The position numbers and the translations under genes are program-made. This document shows, in pieces, positions 53,170 to 63,429 of a DNA stretch of 64,000 nt. Each line of letters starts with the position of its first letter. Within the stretch, counting starts at the first letter, position 1. Where the stretch lies: contig NZ_CP109965.1 in the NCBI RefSeq assembly GCF_026725475.1, positions 496,001 through 560,000 on the forward strand, written 5' to 3'. The notes beneath the pieces are model-generated. The model worked only from the letters and a program-made list of their open reading frames with translations, made no database searches and had not been told where the DNA came from. Origin of the DNA: Catenovulum adriaticum. Its GTDB lineage: Bacteria; Pseudomonadota; Gammaproteobacteria; Enterobacterales; Alteromonadaceae.

Positions 53170-55905
53170 TTACAAACCCTCTCTCATGTTTTCAATGGAT
53201 TTTTGTTCAGTTGGATTTTTGCTTTTGAGCCCAGTTAACAGAGCTTTTGCTTCTTGAGCTTTTCCATCTTTAATGAGTATGTTGGCTAAATTCAGTTTTA
53301 GAGCGACCACGTCTGGGTGCTTTTTAATGCCTTTCGTTAGTACATCTTGAGCTTTAGCTATTGATCCAGTGCGGTATAGGGCTAAACTGTGAGTATCTAT
53401 AACTTCCACGTTATTAGGTGCTAAATCGTAAGCAATACTTGAGTACTCTAACGCTTTATTAGGATCACCATGAGATAACACCAGCCAAGCTATATTGTTA
53501 TAAGGTGCGCTATCTTTTGGATTATATTTAGTTAACAACGTATATTGGTCTACAGCTTTTTGTGGGTCACTATTAACAAACTGCTCCGCTAATAGTTGAC
53601 GAATCACCAGGTCTGACGGTACTTTTTCAAGATGGTCATATAAAAATTGAATCGCTTGCTTGTCTTGTTGCATGCGTTTGTAGCAAGTAAATAGCAATAA
53701 AGCATTTTCACTACTGGATTTGAGCTTATATAAGCTTTTTAATCCAGATTCTGCCGCTTCATATCTTTGTTCATAAAAAGCGATTTTGCCTTCATACGCT
53801 TTAGTGGCGCTTGGGTAATTCCCCAACTTGTTCAATTCAGCTAATTTAGTTTTGGCTTGATCTAATGCTTTTTTCTCAATTAAAACTTCAATTTCTAGCA
53901 TTCTAAAATGGATACTATCAGGCGATTTAACCAAATAGTTTTGAATGAGTGATAAAGCTTTGTCGTACTTACTTTGAACTATTTGCATGTTGATTAATTT
54001 TAGCACTGGTGTAGGTGAGTTCGCTCTGCGAGCTTTCCATGCTTTATAAATATCTTCAGCTAATGAGTATTGTCCAGTTAATAAATAGGCATCTCCTAAA
54101 GCGTTATAATGCAAATCAGGCTTATTCGAAGCTTTATCTGATTCCAATTCTTTAATAACGTTATTGTATTGTTTTGCTTGCATCAATTGCGAAACATAAT
54201 AATATTTTACGGAAGCGTTATCTGGATTGCTTTGTTTAATATCTTTTAACTTTTTAAGCGAGCGGTTAGCTTTGTCTTGTAACAACATCACGTAGCGATA
54301 AAGTCTTAACCCAGGTAGATAGGTGGGGGCAGCTTCAATCATTTTTTGAGCTAATTGCTCTGCTTTATCATATTGTTGCTGCTCAACTAAGCGAGAAGTT
54401 TTATAAAATAGTGATGCGGCATTTTTTGGATCAATCTCTAAAGCTTTATCAAAAATCTCCTGTGCTTTTTCTGCTTGCCCTGATAATCCATAGGCTGTCC
54501 CCAATGCATTTAAAGCCATGATTGAATCCGGCTCTTCTGTTTGCCATTGGGTTGCTAGTTCAATTGCTTTGTCGAATGCTTTATCTTCAATATAAGTCGA
54601 AACAAGCAGCTTTTTGATATTTTTGTTATCAGGATCTAGCTCTATCGAACGTTCGAAATCTTCAATACCAGATTTATCGTTTAAATAGAGTTTTAGTAAA
54701 CCCGTTTGAGCCAATAGGCTTGGACTATCTTCTGCTGATTCTGCCTTTTGGATTAAAGCTTCAGCTTGGCTTATATCACCGCTTTTTATCAACTCATAAC
54801 CAACGGATGTCAAAAGTTTACTATCTTGCTCATTCAATTCTGATTTAGCTAATAATTGATCCGCCGCTTCATTGGTATAACCTAATTGCAACCGCAAAAA
54901 GGTGATAATTTGATTCATCTTAGGGCTGTCTTTAAACAGGTCAGGTACTTTTTGTAAGTGATTGTAAGCTTGCTCATAGTTTTTAAGTTCAAAGTTACTT
55001 AAACCTGCAATAAGGTTTAATTTATTTGAATTTAAGTTTCTGGACAATGCATATTCAGAATCTGTTTTAGCTGCTTCATAGTCGCGTTGATGGTAATTAA
55101 TAATCGATCTTAAGTAATGAGCGTAAGGTTGAGTTTCATCAACTTTTAAAATTTGCTTAATGACATCTGATGCTTCATCAAAATTATTGTTTTCAACCAT
55201 CGCATTAGCGAGAAATAGTTTAGCGGGATGGTAAAGTGGTTGTTTATCCGAAAACTTCTTAAATAGCTCTACCGTTAAATCCATTTTTCGGTTTAAAAAG
55301 TAAATGTGAGCGGCGTTATAAATGACAAATAAATTATCCGGTGTTTTTAATAATTGTTGTGTGATATAAGCATTTGCTTGTGGAGCTTCTCCAGCTTCAA
55401 CATGAATTAAAGCTTGTGCTATGTCAGAATATTTTTTGTTAGTATTCGCAGCTTTCTTTAGCCGTGCTAGCCCAGTCTCGCGTTCACCTTGTTTTAAATT
55501 GGCGATTGCAAAATAGATATTGGCTAGTTGGCTACCATCTTCCGACATAGTGCTAGGGTTATTTTTGTATACTTCTTGAGTATTTTTTAAATCTTCCGTT
55601 AGATGATAAATTCGAAACAATGACAACACCGCATTTTCGTCGACTTGTTTTAATTCAACGGCTCTATAAAGTTCTTTTTCAGCCAGAACCAAATTACCTA
55701 AACGCGCGTATATTTGTCCTAATTGCATGCGAGTATCAGGGTTTTCAGGATTGATTTGAATCGCATTTTTCAAGCTTATAATGGCGGCTTGATAATCTTT
55801 AGACTCAACTTGCTGACTTGCCTGTTCTACATAATCAGTCTCAGATGCCGGAGTACAAGCGGTTAATAATCCGATCATTAAAGAGCATAGTAATTTTTTT
55901 TGCAT
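53170..55905 (-). CDS. prsT: XrtA/PEP-CTERM system TPR-repeat lipoprotein PrsT
   Basis: A 911-residue lipoprotein. The signal ends in a lipobox, MIGLLTAC (Cys about 17). The rest is a long array of tetratricopeptide repeats, e.g. YQAAIISLKNAIQINPENPDTRMQLGQIYARLGNLVLAEKEL near the N-terminus and APYNNIAWLVLSHGDPNKALEYSSIAYDLAPNN near the C-terminus. The size and architecture match PrsT of PEP-CTERM loci, a likely periplasmic scaffold in exopolysaccharide export. GAGGA precedes the ATG by 4 bases. The upstream GNAT gene is on the same strand, 47 bases away. Confidence 0.93.
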   Translation of the reverse strand: MQKKLLCSLMIGLLTACTPASETDYVEQASQQVESKDYQAAIISLKNAIQINPENPDTRMQLGQIYARLGNLVLAEKELYRAVELKQVDENAVLSLFRIYHLTEDLKNTQEVYKNNPSTMSEDGSQLANIYFAIANLKQGERETGLARLKKAANTNKKYSDIAQALIHVEAGEAPQANAYITQQLLKTPDNLFVIYNAAHIYFLNRKMDLTVELFKKFSDKQPLYHPAKLFLANAMVENNNFDEASDVIKQILKVDETQPYAHYLRSIINYHQRDYEAAKTDSEYALSRNLNSNKLNLIAGLSNFELKNYEQAYNHLQKVPDLFKDSPKMNQIITFLRLQLGYTNEAADQLLAKSELNEQDSKLLTSVGYELIKSGDISQAEALIQKAESAEDSPSLLAQTGLLKLYLNDKSGIEDFERSIELDPDNKNIKKLLVSTYIEDKAFDKAIELATQWQTEEPDSIMALNALGTAYGLSGQAEKAQEIFDKALEIDPKNAASLFYKTSRLVEQQQYDKAEQLAQKMIEAAPTYLPGLRLYRYVMLLQDKANRSLKKLKDIKQSNPDNASVKYYYVSQLMQAKQYNNVIKELESDKASNKPDLHYNALGDAYLLTGQYSLAEDIYKAWKARRANSPTPVLKLINMQIVQSKYDKALSLIQNYLVKSPDSIHFRMLEIEVLIEKKALDQAKTKLAELNKLGNYPSATKAYEGKIAFYEQRYEAAESGLKSLYKLKSSSENALLLFTCYKRMQQDKQAIQFLYDHLEKVPSDLVIRQLLAEQFVNSDPQKAVDQYTLLTKYNPKDSAPYNNIAWLVLSHGDPNKALEYSSIAYDLAPNNVEVIDTHSLALYRTGSIAKAQDVLTKGIKKHPDVVALKLNLANILIKDGKAQEAKALLTGLKSKNPTEQKSIENMREGL

Positions 55906-55952
55906 CTTATCCTCGATATTCCATTTTGTATGTCGTTAAGCATATCAATTTG

Positions 55953-57038
55953 TTAGTGTTTTGTGTTGAAAATTATATGTTTAATTTTATAGGCAATAAA
56001 CAATAATCGATTTTGTATACTGCTTTTAAAAAAACGTGTACTTTGCATCTGAATTACACGTTCAGAGAATGATGCTTTATAGCGAGCGTACCCGGCCATA
56101 AAATCGTAGTGGGTAAAAGCTTGCTGGGCAAAATGGCAAATGGCTAAATAATGACAACTAATGCCTGACTTTAGTTTATTGTCGCTGAAAGTTTGTAACC
56201 CAGACATATAAAAATAAGCTTTTTGTCTATAAGTGAAAAAATATAAATAACCTAGGTTTGTATCACCTGCATCAATTTTCAAAATCTGGCAAAAATTAGG
56301 GTGCTGTAAAATAAGCTGATGATGAAACCTAACAAAATCTGAATTATTGAAACCTTTGCTAGAACTTAACCATTTAGTTTTATGTAGCTCTCCAAGTGCT
56401 TCAAGGTATGCTTGTTTGTCAGACAGAGTAGAGGCCACACTTAGCTTTAATTCACCAAACTTACGAAACGCTTGATTAGACCGTTTTAATTGCCGTTTAA
56501 AGTTTTTAGAGAGGTGCTGCGGGAGTTGCGTTGAGGCTGAGTCCTTCGGCCAATTCATTAATTTAGTTGAATAGCTAGGCTGTTGCCATATTTCCTTTTT
56601 CATTGCGCAATTTATCATGCTGATTTTATCACTCACACTAACACCGAATTCAACCTGATTTATTGAGGGTTGTGTTAATAAATAATCGATAATTGCTTGA
56701 TGTGCACTCAGTTCATAATTGGGCAAAACCAGCGCTTGGTTGTATTCAATCCAAATTTCATCTAAATGAGAGTATCCAGTTTTATGCAAATATGCGGTTT
56801 TGCCAAATCCTACTTTAATATTTTTATTGTCAGTTTCGCAAACAATGGCCAATGCAATCAATTTTTGATTATCATAAACTCTAAATAACTTAGCTGAATT
56901 CACAAGTGTAGATAACCAAGTACTAATCCAAGGCCAAGAGACAAAACATTCTACCGATTCACATTTTTGTTCTAATTGTTGCCATTCGTCGGCAATTTGA
57001 TTGGGTTCAAGCAGCTCGCTGGTTTTTATATTTAGCAT
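55953..57038 (-). CDS. GNAT/FemAB-like acetyltransferase (BioF2-like)
   Basis: A 361-residue protein. The N-terminal part (CESVECFVSWPWISTWLSTL) and the C-terminal GNAT core (TNLGYLYFFTYRQKAYFYMSGLQ, SGISCHYLAICHFAQQ, HYDFMAGYARYKASFSE) follow the Acetyltransf_6 pattern. Members acylate sugars or lipid-linked intermediates, or add amino acids. It precedes prsT on the minus strand and is divergent from the glycosyltransferase, suggesting a role in glycan decoration. The substrate is unknown. Confidence 0.78.
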   Translation of the reverse strand: MLNIKTSELLEPNQIADEWQQLEQKCESVECFVSWPWISTWLSTLVNSAKLFRVYDNQKLIALAIVCETDNKNIKVGFGKTAYLHKTGYSHLDEIWIEYNQALVLPNYELSAHQAIIDYLLTQPSINQVEFGVSVSDKISMINCAMKKEIWQQPSYSTKLMNWPKDSASTQLPQHLSKNFKRQLKRSNQAFRKFGELKLSVASTLSDKQAYLEALGELHKTKWLSSSKGFNNSDFVRFHHQLILQHPNFCQILKIDAGDTNLGYLYFFTYRQKAYFYMSGLQTFSDNKLKSGISCHYLAICHFAQQAFTHYDFMAGYARYKASFSERVIQMQSTRFFKSSIQNRLLFIAYKIKHIIFNTKH

Positions 57039-57183
57039 AGATTTATTAGGGTTGCAGTATAAATAGGAGACATAGATTCCTTTGTCGTATTTTTGATTAT
57101 TTTAATTTACTTAGTCTGCTTTTACATTATCAGTAGCTATGTTACTTTTAGAGCAGGAATTCACAATAATAAATACAACAAAA

Positions 57184-58116
57184 ATGATTAAATTTTCGGT
57201 TGTTATACCAACATATAATCGAGCTGAATTATTGCTAGAAACGCTTGATTCAATCTTATCTCAAACATACCCAGTTAATGAAATTATTGTTATTGATGAT
57301 GGGTCATCTGATGATACGCAAGCTCAGGTTGCTGCCCTTAATCATCCCTTAATTCGATACATTAAACAAGATAATACTGGACAAAACATTGCTCGTCATA
57401 ACGGGGTATTAAAGGCTAATTATACTTGGGTTGCTTTGTGTGATAGCGACGATTTATGGACGCCGGATCATATTGCTCGTTTGGCTGATTTGATTGAGTT
57501 TTACCCAAGCTGCGACTTTGTATTTTCTAATTTTTCAGAGTTTGGTAATTCATCGAGGTATTTAGATAAATTTGCCAGTGCGCCAATACATTGGCAAACT
57601 TCATCGTTTTATCAAACTCAAGATGATTTTCGGTTATATGATGGAGAATTGTTTTATCAGCTGCTTGATTTTACGCCTATATTTCCGTCCACTTTGGCTT
57701 TTAAAAAAGAGAAATATATTGCATATAATGCGATTTCTGCCAACCTTAAAGGGCAAAATTTGGGGGCAGAAGATTTTTATACAACTTTGATGTTTGCAGC
57801 TAAGGGAATACTTGCTTCAGATAGCAAAATTACGGCTAAAATTCGCAAACATGATGAAAACCATTCTGGTAGTAATCTAAAAAATATGGAAGGCGAAATT
57901 TTGATCATTGAAGAAATTTATCGGCAATTAAATCAAGATGGAATCAATAATATCCAATTCGCTAAAATTGAACCATCTATTCAATGGCGATTAAATGCTT
58001 TGGCTTATCACTATTTTCAAAATAAAGATAAAGCGAATTTTAATCGTGTTTATCATCGCTTGCCTTTTAACTTTAAGTTATTTTTTAAAAAATATGCATT
58101 AAAATGGATGGCATAA
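57184..58116 (+). CDS. Family 2 glycosyltransferase
   Basis: About 310 residues. The GT-A fold motifs are VVIPTYNRAELLLETLDSILSQTY at the N-terminus, EIIVIDDGSSDDT, and the metal-binding DSDD in WVALCDSDDLWTPDHI. The C-terminal half is less conserved. The ATG at 57184 puts the family start motif at the usual distance. An ATG at 57139 would add 15 residues, and neither has a strong ribosome-binding site. It transfers an activated sugar, probably to a lipid-linked or exopolysaccharide acceptor. Confidence 0.87.
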   Translation: MIKFSVVIPTYNRAELLLETLDSILSQTYPVNEIIVIDDGSSDDTQAQVAALNHPLIRYIKQDNTGQNIARHNGVLKANYTWVALCDSDDLWTPDHIARLADLIEFYPSCDFVFSNFSEFGNSSRYLDKFASAPIHWQTSSFYQTQDDFRLYDGELFYQLLDFTPIFPSTLAFKKEKYIAYNAISANLKGQNLGAEDFYTTLMFAAKGILASDSKITAKIRKHDENHSGSNLKNMEGEILIIEEIYRQLNQDGINNIQFAKIEPSIQWRLNALAYHYFQNKDKANFNRVYHRLPFNFKLFFKKYALKWMA

Positions 58117-58314
58117 TAACAACTGGTTATAAAAGCATTCACAAGAAACCATTGATTGGGTTATTTTTTCTGAACGGATTAAATTTATTTATAAAATAAT
58201 TTCATAAAGTTAAGACAAATAATGCCATTTTTTAATCACTGTACCCGAAAAATAATTAGGCAAGGAGTTTATTTTTAACTATGTTTATATGGCCCTCATA
58301 TCTTGGCGGTATTA

Positions 58315-58327
58315 AACAACAGTTGTT
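58315..58327. promoter_or_regulatory. Palindromic candidate operator upstream of the large secreted protein
   Basis: AACAAC-A-GTTGTT is a perfect odd palindrome ending 20 bases before the start codon of the 1648-residue protein. The location fits a repressor site. The regulator is unknown and chance cannot be excluded at this length. Confidence 0.35.
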
Positions 58328-58346
58328 AATTTCGGAGTACTAAATT

Positions 58347-61300
58347 ATGTTGTCCCTAACCCCTGCCTTAAGAACCTGCAAAGGTGCCTTAATTGCAAGC
58401 TTAGCGCTATTTTTATCAACCCAGACTGCTAAAGCAGATAATCAAACCAATTTCCCAGATCGATTTTATTCTGAGCAGGTATTAAATTTACCTATCGAAA
58501 TAAAAGAAACGGCGGGAGTGGGCGTAGAAAATTATCCTGTTAGTGCAGTTATTCCACTACCACGCGGTCGGTATTTTAACTTATCAGACTTTCGAATGGT
58601 GGATGTTAATGGACAAACTATTGCAGCCCAATTTGAGGTTGTTAATTTGTGGTGGGCTCAGGATCAAAGTTTACGCCATATAAAAGCTTATTTTAATACC
58701 AGTGTAAATGCATTTTCGACCGCTAACTCAGGTATCGCAACATACTATTTAAAAGATGATGCAAACCAAGCCATTCAAACTTCTGGTATTAAAGTGACAG
58801 ATTCAGACAGTGTTATTGAAGTTAACACAGGCCCGTTAAAATTTGTTGTTAATAAAGGTTCATTTAACCTTTTTGAACAAGTGTGGCTCGATAGTAACCA
58901 GGATGGCAATTTTAGTGATAACGAACAAATGTTGCAGCAAAATGCTGAAAAAGGTGGTGTTTTTACTGGTCGCTTAGATGGAGATATTCAATTAGATTCC
59001 TCACGAAACGATATTAACCTAGTTATTGAAGAGCAAGGGCCAATGCGGGTCGTGATTAGAGCCGAAGCTTTAACTCATTTTCGTTCAACTACAGATCATG
59101 AACATGGTTTTGCAGTTCGTATTTATGCCTATGCGAACCAACCTTTTGTAAAAGTTGATTATCAATTGCAAAACTCTTCTAAAGATAGCCAATATGCTTG
59201 GCCTTTATATTTTGAAGATATGCGATTAAAACTTCCTCTTAAATTTGACGGGCCTGTGCAAGCAACCATTGCGAGCGAACAAGGTGTCTTTAACCAAGCT
59301 ATTGAATCTGGTATCGAACTAGCTCAAAAATCACATAATCAATTTGAAATTCGCACTATAGATAACGCTCAAGTTTTACAAACTGGCTCAACGCCAGAAG
59401 GCTTTTTAGATGTTAGATCGGGTAATAAAGGGGTCACCAGTATTATTCGTAATTTTTGGCAAACTTGGGCTAACGGCCTTAGTTTTGATCAAAATAACTC
59501 GTTAGATTTACAGTTATTTCCAAGTTGGAGTGCCCAGTGGGTAAAAGACAGCGATGCAGAGTCAGGATTTTCACTGAGTGATACGGGGCTTTATTGGTTG
59601 CAAGATATGCAACATGTATACAAAGAAACACTGATCAATTTTCATGATGGTTCACAAAACCTTGAAGAAATTAGACATTTAGCTAAAACGTTTCAGTCAT
59701 ACCCTGTAGCCACGCTACCGACAGCTTGGTATCAATTTACACAAGTAACGTTGGATATGGGTGGAACGATTCCATTTGATGAACCTATTACCGATAAAGA
59801 CGAGCGCAATTTAAATCTCAGCAATGAAACCGTTTCAACTAAATATTATGGCTTTAACTGGCTTAACTTTGGAGCCATAGAGCCAGGTTATCGAGTTCGT
59901 TCTTGTACTACTGGTGGCTGGCCTCACGGCCGCGGAGCATTGATCGCTACAGAAAATCCCAAGGATTATTTTAAAGCCGAATTACACGCATTAAGCGAAC
60001 TAAATGTCAGACCACAATGGATTGCAGATTATACTCATGACCAAGATTATCCTCGTCTTAAATTATCAGACAACGCCTACTGTGGTGGTGAATGGCGAGC
60101 TTTCAAAAACCATGAAACACCAACTCGAGCCGCTAATTATTTAGACGGAACCTTTGACTATTATGGTGCGCGAGATGAAGCACATGGCTGGCATTACCAT
60201 GTTGAAGAATCTTATTACTTCACCGGCAATTTATGGGTTAAAGACTGGTATCAGTTTATCGGACAGTATAAACGCGCAAAAATGTTAATGCTTGACCCCT
60301 ATCCAGACTATTCACAACGTGCTTTAGGTCATGCTTTGGCAACTGCACTTCAGGCATATCGAGTCACTGGCGATTTAGATTTACTGGATAAAATTGGTTC
60401 TTATATTTCGTATCAGCTAAGAAGACGTGTGGTACCTGAAACTGGTGGTATTAGAAACAATAACGATCAAGATGCCGGCTTTATGGCTGGCTATTTAATG
60501 CACGCCGTTATTTCTTATATGGATGAAGTCAAACATGCTGATCCACAAGCTTGGGCAGAATCGTTTCAATTATTATCTGGGGTGATGAATTGGAATTTAC
60601 AATATTGTCATTTTTGTTATCACTCAAGTGTAACGAAAGAAATAAACGGGCGTTCTAACGGGACAAGTACGTCACTCATGGATCCTCAAGCTTGGTATGC
60701 TTGGACAACAAACAAACCCGAATTTATGGCGCAGGTACTAGATTACTTAAATTCTGGGATTAATGGTGGACAGAAGCCTTACAGTGAACCATTAAATTGG
60801 ACGGGAGGCTACTTAGGGCGATTTATGCAAATGGCCTATAACAACCAGAAAGTGGATCAGGTAGCGCCTGCTAAAATAGAAAATTTAACCGCAAGCTTAG
60901 TGGCAAACGACATTATTGTTGAATGGGAGCGTATCCCAGACGCAGAGCGATATCACTTAGTTTGGGATTATAAACCGATTGAAATTTCGCCCACTTTTGA
61001 TGGCAGCAAAACGAACTGGTTTGCGGCTAATGTGATTGCTGTGGATGCTACTGACGACCAAACGCCTTCAGTCACTATTCAAATAGAAAGTGGTGATATT
61101 TATATTGCCGTGTTTTCTTTTGATGCAGCAGGGAATATGAGTGAAATTTCGCAACCTATTTACCAAAAAGGGCCAATTGACAGCGTGCAGCCTACTGCAG
61201 TGACAAGTATTAGTTTGAAGGTTGAAGATGCGAATAAAGTGCAATTAAGTTGGCCCGCAGCTCAAGATAATATCGGTATTGCCAGTTATAAAATATTAAG

Positions 61301-63293
61301 AGATGGCGTTGAGATAACCCAAACAACCCAATTGTCTTATACGGATACTCAGGTTGAATATGGGAAAACTTATAACTACCAAGTTATCGCGATGGACACA
61401 GGCTCAAATGAAGCAGCTTCTAGCTCGTATAGCACAACCGTGATTGACGGTAATAATTTACCGCCGGATATCCGTATTGCGAATGAAGTTTACGTAAATA
61501 TTAATCAGGCTGCCTTATTAGATGTATCAGATAGCATTGAGCCAAATGCGAAAGATCAAAATCAGCCAATTGAAAATTCAGTAACAAGCAGCGGTTATGA
61601 CGAAATAGTTAAGGTGCTTTGGGATTTAGATAATGATGGCGTATTTGGTAATGAAGACGGTGAACCAGAAACAGCGCAAATAAATGTGACTTGCTCAGCC
61701 CCCACAGGTCAGCGTCAAATTCAAGTAAAAATGATAGATAGCTTTGGCTTAGAAAGCATTAAAAAAATTGATCTAATCGTTTTATCTGAGTATGCCAATA
61801 GCCAGAAATTTATGATTACAGCAGACACCGTATTAGATGGATACAATGCCAACGCGAAAAAGAAAAACTTAGGCGCAGCCACTGAGCTAAGAACTTGGGG
61901 AGATGGTATTCGTCGGTCATTATTTAAAGCGGATATTCAGCTGCCAAGTGGGGCTAAAATAATTAAAGCTAAGCTACATTTATTTACAACGCGTATTATG
62001 TACCCTAAAGACCTTAATATGGTGCTTTATAAAGTAACAAAAGACTGGGTTGAAGGAAATGGTACGGTAACCAATGCAAATGATGGTGCAACTTGGTATG
62101 AGTTTGATTACGCAGATCACTATTATTCACAGCAAAATGATTGGCAAACACAAGGCGGTGACATTGATCAGGTAACTGATTACGGCTTGGGCGCTAACGG
62201 ATTAGTTGCCATGTCAAACATTAAAGCAAAAACGTGGAGCGAGTTTGATATTAGCAACCTTGTTAGGGAGTGGGCTGCTACTGGTAATAATTACGGTGTG
62301 TTATTGAAAGGGTTAACAGCTGGCACTGATGCATTTTATGCATCAAGTGAATATAGTGATGCTCAATATCATCCGTACATAGAAGTTATTTATGAAAGTG
62401 TACCAGTTGTTAAACTAAATAATTACTCAATAACCAGCTATGGAAAAGAGCAGGACAAAAACGGCGGTATACAAGTGGACAGCCAAGGTTATCATTTAGA
62501 GTTAACAGGAAACACTTGGAAAAAAATTAACCTTGCCAGTAAAATTACAGAAAACACAGTATTAGAACTGGATTTTACCGGAGACAGCTTGGCAGAGATT
62601 CAAGCAATAGGCTTTGATAATGATGACGTGATAGACCCTAGCAGTGTATTCCAGCTTGCTGGAATACAAGAGTGGGGCTATAACCAACATCAACCAAATG
62701 CCAAAGGCCATGTAAAAATACCGATCGGTCGCTATTTTACAGGACAATATGAGCATTTGGTGTTTATTAATGATAACGACAATAATGATCAAGCGGTCAG
62801 CGCGACTTTTAGCAATATCAAAATTTATGAGCAAGCTTTAAGTGAATTTAACAATCAGGTTTTATTTTACCCGGGCAATTTAGTTTCGGTTGAAACTGAG
62901 CTGACAGGAGAATATAAAGTAAGTTCAGACGGCAGTGAAGTTACGGTTGAAGGCGATACCTCGTTGAAGATGTCGCTGCCTTATCATGTAACTGCCGATA
63001 CTCAACTGGAAGTAAAAGTATCAGGTATTGATAATTCTAGCTTGGTTGGTATTGGTTTAGTTAAAGGCGATTCGCTAGATCAAGAGACGGTTTTTCAGCT
63101 TGGCGGCAATCAAAGCTTTGGTATACAGGAATATAAAACAGATAATGGCACTGGCCTGATCAACTTTACGATTCCCGTAGGTGAATACTTTACAGGCGAA
63201 ATGAAGTACCTTGTACTGCTAATCAAAGCACTGGACGGTTTGACAACCATACCTGTTGTTATTAAAGATGTTAAGTTAGTGGAAATGTTTTAA
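58347..63293 (+). CDS. Large secreted multidomain protein, probable polysaccharide-active enzyme
   Basis: A 1648-residue protein with a signal peptide (about 1-30, ending TAKA). The N-terminal beta domain and central helical region (about 35-840; VENYPVSAVIPLPRGRYFNLSDF, GEWRAFKNHETPTRAANYLDG, HYHVEESYYFTGN) resemble the PcRGLX/YetA-like exo-rhamnogalacturonan-lyase group. This is tentative. Two fibronectin-III-like domains follow (about 845-1035), then a DNRLRE domain (about 1155-1350; DTVLDGYNANAKKKNLGAATELR). Two related C-terminal beta modules (about 1360-1510 and 1520-1648) share FQLAGIQEWG/FQLGGNQSFG and PIGRYFTG/PVGEYFTG. GGAG precedes the ATG. It is monocistronic with its own terminator. 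Confidence 0.78.
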   Translation: MLSLTPALRTCKGALIASLALFLSTQTAKADNQTNFPDRFYSEQVLNLPIEIKETAGVGVENYPVSAVIPLPRGRYFNLSDFRMVDVNGQTIAAQFEVVNLWWAQDQSLRHIKAYFNTSVNAFSTANSGIATYYLKDDANQAIQTSGIKVTDSDSVIEVNTGPLKFVVNKGSFNLFEQVWLDSNQDGNFSDNEQMLQQNAEKGGVFTGRLDGDIQLDSSRNDINLVIEEQGPMRVVIRAEALTHFRSTTDHEHGFAVRIYAYANQPFVKVDYQLQNSSKDSQYAWPLYFEDMRLKLPLKFDGPVQATIASEQGVFNQAIESGIELAQKSHNQFEIRTIDNAQVLQTGSTPEGFLDVRSGNKGVTSIIRNFWQTWANGLSFDQNNSLDLQLFPSWSAQWVKDSDAESGFSLSDTGLYWLQDMQHVYKETLINFHDGSQNLEEIRHLAKTFQSYPVATLPTAWYQFTQVTLDMGGTIPFDEPITDKDERNLNLSNETVSTKYYGFNWLNFGAIEPGYRVRSCTTGGWPHGRGALIATENPKDYFKAELHALSELNVRPQWIADYTHDQDYPRLKLSDNAYCGGEWRAFKNHETPTRAANYLDGTFDYYGARDEAHGWHYHVEESYYFTGNLWVKDWYQFIGQYKRAKMLMLDPYPDYSQRALGHALATALQAYRVTGDLDLLDKIGSYISYQLRRRVVPETGGIRNNNDQDAGFMAGYLMHAVISYMDEVKHADPQAWAESFQLLSGVMNWNLQYCHFCYHSSVTKEINGRSNGTSTSLMDPQAWYAWTTNKPEFMAQVLDYLNSGINGGQKPYSEPLNWTGGYLGRFMQMAYNNQKVDQVAPAKIENLTASLVANDIIVEWERIPDAERYHLVWDYKPIEISPTFDGSKTNWFAANVIAVDATDDQTPSVTIQIESGDIYIAVFSFDAAGNMSEISQPIYQKGPIDSVQPTAVTSISLKVEDANKVQLSWPAAQDNIGIASYKILRDGVEITQTTQLSYTDTQVEYGKTYNYQVIAMDTGSNEAASSSYSTTVIDGNNLPPDIRIANEVYVNINQAALLDVSDSIEPNAKDQNQPIENSVTSSGYDEIVKVLWDLDNDGVFGNEDGEPETAQINVTCSAPTGQRQIQVKMIDSFGLESIKKIDLIVLSEYANSQKFMITADTVLDGYNANAKKKNLGAATELRTWGDGIRRSLFKADIQLPSGAKIIKAKLHLFTTRIMYPKDLNMVLYKVTKDWVEGNGTVTNANDGATWYEFDYADHYYSQQNDWQTQGGDIDQVTDYGLGANGLVAMSNIKAKTWSEFDISNLVREWAATGNNYGVLLKGLTAGTDAFYASSEYSDAQYHPYIEVIYESVPVVKLNNYSITSYGKEQDKNGGIQVDSQGYHLELTGNTWKKINLASKITENTVLELDFTGDSLAEIQAIGFDNDDVIDPSSVFQLAGIQEWGYNQHQPNAKGHVKIPIGRYFTGQYEHLVFINDNDNNDQAVSATFSNIKIYEQALSEFNNQVLFYPGNLVSVETELTGEYKVSSDGSEVTVEGDTSLKMSLPYHVTADTQLEVKVSGIDNSSLVGIGLVKGDSLDQETVFQLGGNQSFGIQEYKTDNGTGLINFTIPVGEYFTGEMKYLVLLIKALDGLTTIPVVIKDVKLVEMF

Positions 63294-63315
63294 TTGTAAC
63301 CATTTTTGCTCGTAC

Positions 63316-63346
63316 GAGTGTGGTTAGGTTTTTGCCACACTCTTTT
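63316..63346 (+). terminator. Terminator of the large secreted protein gene
   Basis: The arms GAGTGTGG (63316-63323) and CCACACTC (63335-63342) form an 8-base stem followed by TTTT. Confidence 0.75.
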
Positions 63347-63429
63347 GGCATTTTTCCCAGTAAAATTATACTTGAATTTATTTCGGCGGCTTTGGTAAAT
63401 CCTAGAAAAGCTATGCTTAGCAAGAATCA

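Noticed and set aside
58296..58312. Possible sigma-54 promoter (TGGCCC...) before the large secreted protein
   Set aside because: Ten bases after the GG there is TT instead of GC, and no TGT-N11-ACA element lies 73 bases upstream.
58281..58343. 20-codon frame MFIWPSYLGGIKQQLLISEY before the large protein
   Set aside because: The AAGGAG is 13 bases from the ATG, the frame is very short, and nothing indicates an attenuation mechanism.
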